Source of the DNA: Bradyrhizobium sp. Y36
GTDB taxonomy: Bacteria > Pseudomonadota > Alphaproteobacteria > Rhizobiales > Xanthobacteraceae
NCBI RefSeq assembly: GCF_002531575.1
Contig: NZ_NWTI01000004.1
Location: forward strand, 350,164-414,163
Reading direction: 5' to 3'
Length of the DNA stretch: 64,000 nucleotides
In this document: positions 56,951 through 64,000 of the stretch, in pieces
Layout: every line of letters begins with the position of its first letter
How positions within the stretch are numbered: position 1 is the stretch's first letter
Translations under genes and position numbers: made by a program
The notes under the pieces: generated by a model
Seen by the model: only the letters and a program-made list of their open reading frames with translations
Databases searched by the model: none
Told to the model about the DNA's origin: nothing

Positions 56951-57056
56951 TGTCATTCCGGGGCGCACGAAGCGCGAACCCGGAATCCATCGTGCCGCGC
57001 GTGATGAGGAGAAATGGATTCCGGGCTCGCCCCAAGTGGGGCGCCCCGGAATGACA
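56951..57056. repeat. palindromic intergenic repeat, family I (TGTCATTCCGGGGCG)
   Basis: Arms TGTCATTCCGGGGCGC and GCGCCCCGGAATGACA, with inner CCCGGAATCCAT/ATGGATTCCGGG pair. 106 bp, between the DUF1236 terminator and the glyS stop. Confidence 0.88.
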
Positions 57057-57081
57057 GCGGTGTTTGAAGCGCGAGCGCGCC

Positions 57082-59181
57082 TCAATCCTGGATCTTCGAG
57101 AAATCCGCGACCGCACGCGTGGCGCTGCGGATCTCGTTCAGGAGCTTCAGGCGGTTCTCGCGCACCTTCGGATCATCATCGTTGACCCGGACTTTTTCGA
57201 AGAACGCATCGACCGGCGGACGCAGCTTTGCCATCGCGCTCATGGCGGCGGCAAAGTCTTCCTTGGCGACAGCGGCACTTGCGTCCGCCTTCACCTCGCC
57301 GATTGCCTTCGCCAGCGCCTTCTCCTCGTCGAGCCCATAGAGCGCAGCGTCCGGCGCGCCATCGAAGCTGCGCTTGTCCTTCTTCTCCTCGATCCCGAGG
57401 ATGTTGCTGGCGCGCTTGATGCCGGCGAGCAGGTTCTTGCCGTCGTCAGTATCGAGGAACTTTCCGAGTGCCTCGACGCGGCGGACGATCATCAGCAGGT
57501 CGTCCTGGCCGCCAAGCGCGAACACGGCGTCGACGAGATCGTGCCGCGCGCCCTGCTCGCGGAGCTGGACTTTCAAGCGGTCGGCGAAGAAGGCGAGCAG
57601 ATCGCTCGGGAGTTTCGAGACATCGGCGGGCTTCACCGACAGGCCGGCGAGCGCGGACGCCGCCACCTTCATCAGCGACAGCCGCAGTGCGTTCTCGGCG
57701 ATCAACCTGATGACACCGAGCGCGGCCCGACGCAGCGCATACGGATCCTTGCTACCCGTCGGCTTCTCGTCGATGGCCCAGAAGCCCACGAGCGTGTCGA
57801 TCTTGTCGGCAAGCGCGACCGCCACGCTGACGGGATCGGTCGGCACGCGATCCGTCGGCCCTTGCGGCTTGTAGTGCTCCTCGCAAGCGGCGGCGACAGA
57901 GGCATCCTCGCCCTGCGCCAGCGCGTAATACTTGCCCATCAGGCCCTGCACCTCGGGGAATTCGCCGACGACCTCAGTCAGCAGGTCGGCCTTCGCCAGA
58001 TGCGCAGCGCGCGTCGCCTTGCCGACATCGGCGCCAACCAGCGGCGCGATCTCCGCGGCGAGCCGCTCGATGCGCTTGATGCGCGCGGCCTGCGTGCCGA
58101 GCTTCTCGTGAAACACGATCTGCTCGAACTTCGGCAGCCGCTCCTCGAGCTTGGTCTTGAGGTCGGTCTCGTAGAAGAACTTTGCATCCGACAGCCGGGC
58201 GCGGATCACGCGCTCGTTGCCGGCGATGATGGTCGCCCCGCCATCGGTCGCCTCGATATTGGCGACCAGGATGAACTTGCTCGCGAGCTTGCCCGTCTTG
58301 GGATCGCGCACCACGAAGCACTTCTGGTTGTTGCGGATGGTGGCGCGGATCACTTCCGCGGGCGTCGCCAAGAATTCCGGCTCGAACGAGCCCATCAGCA
58401 CGACCGGCCATTCGACCAGGCCGGCGACCTCGTCGAGCAGGTTCTGGTCTTCGACGAGCTCGAAGCCTTGCGCGAAGGCGAGCTGCTTGGCGTCGGTGAG
58501 GATTGCGTCCTTGCGCCTGTCAGGGTCGAGCACGACCTTGGCGTCGAGCAGCTTCGCCTCATAGTCCTCGAAGCGGCGCACTTGAATGGCACCTGGCGCG
58601 AGGAAGCGATGACCGTAGGTGGTCTGGCCGGTCTCGATGCCGTCCACCTCGAACGTCACGACATCGGGCTCTTCGGTCTCGAGCCCGAAGGTCGCGGTGA
58701 TCGCGTGCAGCGGACGCACCCAGTTCAGCGAGCCGGGCTTGCCCGAACGCGCGCCCCAGCGCATCGATTTCGGCCAGGGGAACGTGCGGATGATCACGGG
58801 CAGGATTTCCGCGAGCACGTCGATCGCATCGCGGCCGGGCTTCTCGATCAGGCCGATGTAGAAATCACCCTTGGGGTCGCGCTGGATCTTGGCTTCATCG
58901 AGCGACTTCAACCCTGTCGCCTTCAGAAAGCCCTGCACGGCCGCATCGGGCGCGCCGACCTTGGGTCCGCGGCGCTCGGTCTTGAGGTCGGGCTGGCGCG
59001 CGGGGATGCCGTGCACGGTGAGCGCGAGGCGGCGCGGCGTCGCAAACGCCTTCGCGCCCTCGTAGACCAAGCCTTCGGCAACGAGCTTGTCGGTGACCAT
59101 GCGGCGCAGATCGTCGGCCGCCTTGGCCTGCATGCGTGCGGGGATCTCTTCGGAGAAGAGTTCAAGCAAAAGATCGGGCAT
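57082..59181 (-). CDS. glyS: glycyl-tRNA synthetase beta subunit
   Basis: 699 aa, close to the E. coli size. Beta chain of the alpha2-beta2 enzyme; binds tRNA-Gly. Begins [21 protein letters not shown], the standard N-terminus, and contains [44 protein letters not shown] and the C-terminal anticodon-binding helices ([28 protein letters not shown], split here). Its ATG shares one base with the glyQ stop (TGATG), so translation is coupled. Confidence 0.97.
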   Translation of the reverse strand: MPDLLLELFSEEIPARMQAKAADDLRRMVTDKLVAEGLVYEGAKAFATPRRLALTVHGIPARQPDLKTERRGPKVGAPDAAVQGFLKATGLKSLDEAKIQRDPKGDFYIGLIEKPGRDAIDVLAEILPVIIRTFPWPKSMRWGARSGKPGSLNWVRPLHAITATFGLETEEPDVVTFEVDGIETGQTTYGHRFLAPGAIQVRRFEDYEAKLLDAKVVLDPDRRKDAILTDAKQLAFAQGFELVEDQNLLDEVAGLVEWPVVLMGSFEPEFLATPAEVIRATIRNNQKCFVVRDPKTGKLASKFILVANIEATDGGATIIAGNERVIRARLSDAKFFYETDLKTKLEERLPKFEQIVFHEKLGTQAARIKRIERLAAEIAPLVGADVGKATRAAHLAKADLLTEVVGEFPEVQGLMGKYYALAQGEDASVAAACEEHYKPQGPTDRVPTDPVSVAVALADKIDTLVGFWAIDEKPTGSKDPYALRRAALGVIRLIAENALRLSLMKVAASALAGLSVKPADVSKLPSDLLAFFADRLKVQLREQGARHDLVDAVFALGGQDDLLMIVRRVEALGKFLDTDDGKNLLAGIKRASNILGIEEKKDKRSFDGAPDAALYGLDEEKALAKAIGEVKADASAAVAKEDFAAAMSAMAKLRPPVDAFFEKVRVNDDDPKVRENRLKLLNEIRSATRAVADFSKIQD

Positions 59182-60116
59182 CAGGCCGCTCCGCCCGCTT
59201 CAGTATGGATCCAGGCCTCGCCGCAGGCTTTTGCCAATTCGCGAACGCGCAAAATGTAGCTCTGCCGCTCCGTAACCGAGATCACGCCGCGCGCGTCCAG
59301 GAGGTTGAAGACGTGGCTGGCCTTGATGCACTGGTCATAGGCCGGCAGCGCCATCAGGTGGGCCTCGCGCTTCTCATCCTTCCAGCCGGCGTCGAGATAC
59401 TTTTTGCAGGCCGCTTCCGCCATCTTGAACTGCTCGAACAGCATCGCGGTGTCGGCAATTTCAAAATTGTGCTTCGAATATTCCCGCTCGGCCTGCAGGA
59501 AGACGTCGCCATAGGTGACCTTGGCATCGCCGTCGCGGCCGTTGAAGTTGAGGTCGTAAACGCGGTCGACGCCCTGCACATACATCGCGAGCCGCTCGAG
59601 CCCGTAGGTGAGCTCGCCCGCAACCGGCGAACATTCGACACCGGCGACCTGCTGGAAGTAAGTGAACTGGCTGACTTCCATGCCGTCGCACCAGCATTCC
59701 CAGCCGAGACCCCAGGCGCCCAGCGTCGGGCTCTCCCAATCGTCCTCGACGAAGCGGATGTCGTGCACGGCGGAATCGATTCCGATCGCGGCCAGCGACT
59801 TCAGGTACAGTTCCTGAAGGTTCGGCGGCGACGGCTTCATGATCACCTGGAACTGGTAGTAGTGCTGCATCCGGTTCGGGTTCTCGCCGTAGCGGCCATC
59901 CTTGGGCCGGCGCGAGGGCTGCACATAGGCGGCGTTCCACGGCTTCGGCCCGAGCGCGCGCAGCGTGGTCGCCGGATGGAAGGTGCCTGCGCCCATTTCC
60001 ATGTCGTAGGGCTGCAGGATCACGCAGCCCTGCTCGGCCCAGAACCGCTGGAGCGCGAGGATGAAGCCCTGGAACGAGCGTTCCGGGCGCATATGGGCGG
60101 GCAATGAGGCGTCCAT
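59181..60116 (-). CDS. glyQ: glycyl-tRNA synthetase alpha subunit
   Basis: 311 aa from the ATG at 60116; upstream in-frame starts would add a nonconserved tail. Class II catalytic subunit: [61 protein letters not shown] (motif 2), [19 protein letters not shown] and [15 protein letters not shown] (motif 3) are all visible. It activates glycine. One-base overlap with glyS. Confidence 0.97.
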   Translation of the reverse strand: MDASLPAHMRPERSFQGFILALQRFWAEQGCVILQPYDMEMGAGTFHPATTLRALGPKPWNAAYVQPSRRPKDGRYGENPNRMQHYYQFQVIMKPSPPNLQELYLKSLAAIGIDSAVHDIRFVEDDWESPTLGAWGLGWECWCDGMEVSQFTYFQQVAGVECSPVAGELTYGLERLAMYVQGVDRVYDLNFNGRDGDAKVTYGDVFLQAEREYSKHNFEIADTAMLFEQFKMAEAACKKYLDAGWKDEKREAHLMALPAYDQCIKASHVFNLLDARGVISVTERQSYILRVRELAKACGEAWIHTEAGGAA

Positions 60117-60234
60117 CGTCAGATCAGGCTCTCGCGGGGGTTTTGAATCGCGCGGGACCGTATCGACGGCGGGGGTGGGAATCAAGGCAAAGGGGGCGGA
60201 TTCGGGCCGAACGCCCCATCCTCAGGGACGGTGC

Positions 60235-60327
60235 CGTAGGGTGGGCAAAGGCGCTCTTGCGCCGTGCCCACCATCTCTCCCGGATTACGGCGCGGCGGTG
60301 GGCACGCTTCGCTTTGCCCACCCTACG
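60235..60327. repeat. palindromic intergenic repeat, family A
   Basis: Arms CGTAGGGTGGGCAAAGGCG and CGCTTTGCCCACCCTACG, 93 bp, upstream of glyQ and after the small gene at 60348. Confidence 0.87.
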
Positions 60328-60347
60328 GCAGCGGTCAATGGCGCCAG

Positions 60348-60539
60348 CTAACCCGGCCGGTAGGCTCCGGTCACGGGATCACGCTTCAGTTTCTGGATAT
60401 CCCCCATATGGGCGGCCTCGGCGACGCGCGACAGGCGCATCTCCTCCAGCTCCTGGTTGATCCTGACAGCGGTCTTGTAGGCCCAGCGGACCACGGCAAG
60501 CCCACCCAGCACGCCCGCGAAAGCGACGAACGGCGGCAT
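60348..60539 (-). CDS. small membrane-anchored hypothetical protein
   Basis: 63 aa starting MPPFVAFAGVLGGLAVVRWAYK. One hydrophobic N-terminal helix (residues 4-20), then a charged helix (INQELEEMRLSRVAEAAHMG) and the tail LKRDPVTGAYRPG. The tail resembles other short rhizobial proteins with a DPxTGxYRP end. Convergent to nothing; lies between glyQ and the peptidase gene on the same strand. Function unknown. Confidence 0.75.
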   Translation of the reverse strand: MPPFVAFAGVLGGLAVVRWAYKTAVRINQELEEMRLSRVAEAAHMGDIQKLKRDPVTGAYRPG

Positions 60540-60644
60540 CGGTCGATCCTTGTCTAGTGCTCAGCCCCCACATGCATTCTCGCGCAGTCGGGGCCGCGCC
60601 GCAATTGGCTCGGCGAGAGACCAAATGGCGCGGCAGGGCTTCGC

Positions 60645-61553
60645 CTAGAACCCGAATTTCGCCCAGATCGCCCGCGTCTCCACCGCCGAGATCAGCTCAT
60701 CCGGCAGCCCGGCCATTGATTCCATGGCCGAAAGTTGCCCCGCGCCGGGCGATTTCCGCCCCAGAAGGCCGGACAGCAGCCCGGTCGGCTGCGCGATCAC
60801 GGGGGTGAGAACCTTCTCGCCATAGCGGGCACGAAGAGTTGAGCGGAGATCGCCGATGCTGTCGGCGAGCCCCAGCGCGATCGAGCTCTCGCCGGCCCAG
60901 TACTCGCCCGTGAACAGGGTATCGTCGGAGCCCTTGAGGCGCGCACCGCGGCTCTCCTTGACCAGCGCAATGAAGATCTGGTGGATCTCGCGCTGAAGCG
61001 CCTTCAGCTTGGCGACGTCGTCGGGGTTTTCGGGAAGGAACGGGTCAAGCATCGCCTTGTGCGCGCCAGCGGTATAGAGCCGCCGCTCGATGCCGAGCCG
61101 CTTGATCGCGTCCTGGAAACCGAAGCTGCCGCCGACCACGCCGATCGAGCCGAGGATCGACGAGGGATCGCAGATGATCTCGTCGCCGGCGCAGGCGATC
61201 ATGTAGCCGCCGGACGCCGCGACGTCCTCGACGAACACGAGCACCGGCAGCTTCTTCTCCGCCGCGAGCTGCTTGATGCGCAGATAGATCTGGCGCGACT
61301 GCACCGGCGAGCCGCCGGGCGAGTTGATCACCAGCGCCACCGCCTTGGCGTTCCGCATCGAGAACGCCCGCTCCAGCACCTTGGCGACACCTGCGAGCGT
61401 CATGCCCGGGCGCAGCGGCGTCACCGCGCCGATCACGCCCGACAGCCGCACCACCGGCACGACTGCGGTGCCGGGGCGGAAGCGCGCCGGCAGATATTGC
61501 ACGAGCTTGTCGGCCAGGCCGGAACTCTCACGATCGTTCAATTGTTCGGCCAT
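60645..61553 (-). CDS. S49 family serine peptidase (SohB-like)
   Basis: 302 aa. Short signal-peptide-peptidase-like enzyme with Ser114 (EDVAASGGYMIACAGDEI) and Lys166 (GAHKAML) as the likely catalytic dyad, GSIGVVGGSFGF and INSPGGSPVQSRQIY as further family motifs. No clear N-terminal membrane segment is visible, unlike SohB. Likely degrades membrane-associated peptides. Confidence 0.9.
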   Translation of the reverse strand: MAEQLNDRESSGLADKLVQYLPARFRPGTAVVPVVRLSGVIGAVTPLRPGMTLAGVAKVLERAFSMRNAKAVALVINSPGGSPVQSRQIYLRIKQLAAEKKLPVLVFVEDVAASGGYMIACAGDEIICDPSSILGSIGVVGGSFGFQDAIKRLGIERRLYTAGAHKAMLDPFLPENPDDVAKLKALQREIHQIFIALVKESRGARLKGSDDTLFTGEYWAGESSIALGLADSIGDLRSTLRARYGEKVLTPVIAQPTGLLSGLLGRKSPGAGQLSAMESMAGLPDELISAVETRAIWAKFGF

Positions 61554-61664
61554 GCCGTTACCTCTGATTAACCATTTCTTATCACGCGACTGTCATTGGA
61601 AGTGCCTGGAACGTGTTTTGCAGATTTTCCGCCCGGGGGCTGCAATGGCGCAGCGGAGAACACC

Positions 61665-61763
61665 ATGAAAATCTACCTGCTGATGCTGCTGATCGGTGCG
61701 CTGTTCATGGCGATCCGCCTGACCACTCCGCAAGAGCAGCAGTCGGAATCGCTTCCGCAGTAA
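61665..61763 (+). CDS. 32-aa single-pass membrane peptide
   Basis: Starts MKIYLLMLLIGALFMAIRL and ends ESLPQ. One hydrophobic helix (residues 3-17) with Lys2 and Arg18 at its ends, then a polar tail. GGAG lies 6 nt upstream of the ATG. Convergent to the TrmN6-like gene (5 bp apart), divergent from the peptidase gene. No family recognised; the ribosome-binding site and composition support translation. Confidence 0.55.
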   Translation: MKIYLLMLLIGALFMAIRLTTPQEQQSESLPQ

Positions 61764-61767
61764 GCCG

Positions 61768-62532
61768 TCACGGTTCCACCAGCGGCAAGGCCGCTCTCCC
61801 CTCCAGAATCTCCCTCATCTCGTTTTTCGATGCGCCTGACTCGTCGTTGAGCATGAGGCCCGGCAGCAATCGCGTCGGGGCCCGGCCGCCTTTGACCGCA
61901 CGCACCAGCACGCGGATCGCGGGCCGCCCCGCCTCGCCGTGAACCGGCAGGATCGCGAGGCTGCCGAAGCCCCGCGATAGCGCCGCGAGGACGTCGGCGA
62001 TTCCATCTGCGCGCCAGATCAGTGTCAGCACACCATTCGATCGGAGGATGCGCCGAGCTGCATGCACCCACGCATGCAGAGTCTCCTCCGTCGCCACATG
62101 CGCGCTGTGACGCAGCTGATCCGGCGAGCCGCGATGCCGGGTCGGATCGTTGAACGGTGGATTCATCAGCACCACGTCGACGCTGTCGGGCGACAGTCCA
62201 TGTGACGCAAAGGCCTCGGCGTCGGCCGTGACGTCGAGCACGATGGTCTCGGCGGCAATCGCATTCACCGCCGCGTTGTCGCGCGCAAGCCCCGCCAGCT
62301 CCGGATCGATCTCGACCAGGCCGAGCCTGATACCGGGGATGCGGCAGGCCAGCGCCAGCCCGGCCGTGCCGATACCGGCGCCGAAATCGACCACGCGGTC
62401 CCCTGCCCGGGCCTCGGTCGCGGCTGCAAGCAGGATGGCGTCATGCCCGGCGCGATGGCCGCTCCGCTTCTGCCTCAGCCGCAGTTGCCCCCCGAGAAAG
62501 GCGTCCTCGGTAATATTTGCGGCTTCACTCAT
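61768..62532 (-). CDS. TrmN6-like adenine-N6 methyltransferase
   Basis: 254 aa. SAM-binding VVDFGAGIGTAGLALA (residues 47-62) and catalytic NPPF (124-127), typical of N6-adenine MTases; the opening LGGQLRLRQKRSGHRAGHDAILLAA is the TrmN6 (tRNA1Val A37) hallmark. Its start overlaps the DUF2007 stop by 8 bp, so translation is coupled. Substrate by homology only. Confidence 0.87.
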   Translation of the reverse strand: MSEAANITEDAFLGGQLRLRQKRSGHRAGHDAILLAAATEARAGDRVVDFGAGIGTAGLALACRIPGIRLGLVEIDPELAGLARDNAAVNAIAAETIVLDVTADAEAFASHGLSPDSVDVVLMNPPFNDPTRHRGSPDQLRHSAHVATEETLHAWVHAARRILRSNGVLTLIWRADGIADVLAALSRGFGSLAILPVHGEAGRPAIRVLVRAVKGGRAPTRLLPGLMLNDESGASKNEMREILEGRAALPLVEP

Positions 62533-62752
62533 CGCCGCGCAATTCGTGGCTGAGGCCGGCCTCGGTGAGGAGCGCCCGCGCCTCCTGGGCGTCGTCCTCG
62601 TGAACCAGGATCCGCCGCGGCAAAATGCCGAGCGATCCCTCGATGATGCTCATGTTCTGATCCAGCACCAGATGATGGATGTTGGCGCCGTCGAGCAGCG
62701 CGCCGATCGCCGACACCAGCACGATATCGTTGGTCCGAACCAGTTCGCGCAA
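62525..62752 (-). CDS. DUF2007 family protein
   Basis: 75 aa from a TTG at 62752 with AGGAG 9 nt upstream, giving the family N-terminus RELVRTNDIVLVSAIGALL. A longer frame from an ATG at 62797 is less likely. The RILVHEDDAQEARALLTEAGL part is the DUF2007 (PII-like fold, signal transducing) pattern. Overlaps the methyltransferase gene by 8 bp. Function unknown. Confidence 0.82.
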   Translation of the reverse strand: MRELVRTNDIVLVSAIGALLDGANIHHLVLDQNMSIIEGSLGILPRRILVHEDDAQEARALLTEAGLSHELRGDE

Positions 62753-62885
62753 ATCACGGGTCTCCTGCCTGAAAGGGGGGCAAGCGGCAAATGTCAATGG
62801 TTCCGCGGCACTTGCCGCATCCGCCTGCAGTTTCTATTGTCTTTCCGTCAGAATAGCCCTTCCGGGGCAAATATTGGAGACCGGC

Positions 62886-63893
62886 GTGGCCGTCATCGTA
62901 CCTTTCGAAACTCCCGGCGCGTCGATCGAAGAGCTGGTGGCCCTTGTCGCCCCTGACATGGAGCGCGTCAACGCCACGATCCTGTCGCGGACCGGTTCGG
63001 ACGTGACCATGATCCCGGAGGTCGCCAACCACCTGATCTCCTCCGGCGGCAAGCGCCTGCGCCCGATGCTGACGCTCGCCATGGCCAACCTCGCCGGCTA
63101 CACCGGCGACGGCCACATCAAGCTCGCCGCCTCCGTCGAGTTCATGCACACCGCCACACTGCTTCATGACGACGTCGTCGACGAAAGCGAGATGCGGCGC
63201 GGCAAGCTGTCGGCGCGCATGCTCTGGGGCAACGAGGCGAGCGTGCTGGTCGGCGACTTCCTGCTCGGCCAGGCCTTCCGCATGATGGTCGAGGTCGGCT
63301 CGCTGCGTGCGCTCGACATCCTCTCCGCGGCCGCCGCCACCATCGCCGAGGGCGAGGTGATGCAGCTGGCCGCCGCCAAGAACACCGCGACCACCGAGGA
63401 CGAATATCTCGCCGTGATCCGCGGCAAGACCGCCGAGCTGTTCGCAGCTGCCTGCGAGGTCGGCCCCGTCATCGCCAACCGCCCGAAGGCGGAGCAGACC
63501 GCCTGCCGCTCGGTCGGCATGAATCTCGGCATCGCCTTCCAGCTCGTCGACGACGTGCTCGACTACGGCGGCAAGAGCGCCAAGCTCGGCAAGAACACCG
63601 GCGACGATTTCCGCGAGGGCAAGATCACCCTGCCCGTCGTGCTCGCCTTCCGCCGCGGCAACGACACCGAGCGCGCGTTCTGGATCCGGGCGCTGGAACG
63701 CGGCGAGATCGGCGACAGCGACCTCGACCATGCCATCGGGCTGATGAACAAGCACCGCGCGCTCGAGGACACGCTGAGCCGCGCCCAGCACTACGGCGCC
63801 ATGGCCGTGGACGCGCTGGCGCTGTTCCCGTCCTCGCCGATGAAGAGCGCGCTGGAGCAGGTGGTGGCGTTCTGCCTGGCACGGTCGCACTGA
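62886..63893 (+). CDS. trans-polyprenyl diphosphate synthase
   Basis: 335 aa from a GTG at 62886 (GGAG 6 nt upstream). Both Asp-rich motifs are present: DDVVD (95-99) and DDVLD (222-226), with GGKRLRPMLTLA before and FREGKITLPVVLA after. Makes a long-chain polyprenyl diphosphate, probably octaprenyl or decaprenyl for ubiquinone (IspB-like); chain length cannot be read from sequence. Divergent from DUF2007. Confidence 0.93.
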   Translation: MAVIVPFETPGASIEELVALVAPDMERVNATILSRTGSDVTMIPEVANHLISSGGKRLRPMLTLAMANLAGYTGDGHIKLAASVEFMHTATLLHDDVVDESEMRRGKLSARMLWGNEASVLVGDFLLGQAFRMMVEVGSLRALDILSAAAATIAEGEVMQLAAAKNTATTEDEYLAVIRGKTAELFAAACEVGPVIANRPKAEQTACRSVGMNLGIAFQLVDDVLDYGGKSAKLGKNTGDDFREGKITLPVVLAFRRGNDTERAFWIRALERGEIGDSDLDHAIGLMNKHRALEDTLSRAQHYGAMAVDALALFPSSPMKSALEQVVAFCLARSH

Positions 63894-63917
63894 GCGACTG
63901 ACAACCGAACACGCGAT

Positions 63918-64000
63918 GTCGTCCCTGCGAACGCACTAGGGCATGCACAAATCTGGTTTGGCAGGAAGTTGCCGGGGGGATTCCCGAATCGGCACTTTGT
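63918..64000. repeat. truncated family E arm joined to unfamiliar sequence
   Basis: GTCGTCCCTGCGAACGCA (63918-63935) is the left arm of a family E repeat; it then stops at CTAG and continues as GGGCATGCACAAATCTGG, unlike other copies. The simplest reading is an insertion whose remainder is outside the window. Confidence 0.45.

Noticed and set aside
57064..59259. 731-codon plus-strand frame opposite glyS
   Set aside because: Antisense of a well-recognised glyS; no motif.

Overview
The window looks like chromosomal DNA of a Bradyrhizobium-type alphaproteobacterium (Hyphomicrobiales). This is inferred from the high G+C content, the CbbR-divergent cbbF-cbbP-cbbT order, many proteins of rhizobial type (DUF6894, TIGR02301, DUF1236, DUF3096), alphaproteobacterial Nudix/winged-helix NAD regulation, and a very high density of long palindromic intergenic repeats. 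No rRNA, phage, plasmid or CRISPR locus was seen. The only RNA gene found is tRNA-Pro(CGG).

Layout. 1-5 kb: Calvin-cycle operon (FBPase, phosphoribulokinase, transketolase, cut by the window edge) on the minus strand, with divergent cbbR. 5-8 kb: deoxysugar/glycan set (SDR epimerase, RmlC-like epimerase, divergent three-part methyltransferase). 8-11 kb: small membrane proteins and a TetR-MFS pair with two matching operator-like palindromes. 11-14 kb: repeat-rich spacer, N-carbamoyl-D-amino-acid hydrolase type nitrilase and several small genes. 14-17 kb: fasciclin protein, then LysR divergent from sbtA-sbtB (bicarbonate transporter plus PII-like partner). 17-21 kb: tRNA-Pro, tsaC, FAD-linked oxidase, GNAT, NudK. 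21-23 kb: GrdB-like protein plus class III CoA-transferase. 23-28 kb: SRAP protein, unknown protein, Nudix, TIGR02301, cupredoxin, DUF4142, ECF sigma. 28-34.6 kb: sulfurtransferase, dihydroorotase-like amidohydrolase, the coupled ygfZ-tag-HD trio, a tyrosine phosphatase and a NadQ/NrtR-like regulator. 34.6-43.2 kb: giant DUF2339 membrane protein and three tandem chemoreceptors. 43-51 kb: DUF6894, an exported protein, AcuI-like reductase, MFS, and nadA-nadB-nadC behind two palindromes. 51-64 kb: SleB-type hydrolase, pyruvate phosphate dikinase with a Lys/Ala-rich tail, DUF3096, DUF1236, glyQ-glyS, SohB-like peptidase, TrmN6-like methyltransferase, DUF2007 and a polyprenyl diphosphate synthase.

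Functional links. Two carbon-acquisition modules (cbb and sbtAB), each with its own LysR regulator, lie about 11 kb apart. A candidate NAD regulon is split in the window: the regulator at 33.6 kb and nadABC with two similar operator-like dyads at 47.1 kb. PPDK, the cbb genes and dihydroorotase are central metabolism. The intergenic spaces carry at least a dozen palindromic elements in several sequence families, one of them inside the nadABC operon and one apparently interrupted at the right edge. Most other long open frames are antisense shadows caused by base composition. No single obviously new system was found. The best leads are the NadQ-type circuit, the GrdB-like/CoA-transferase pair, the altered dihydroorotase metal site and the histone-H1-like tail on PPDK.
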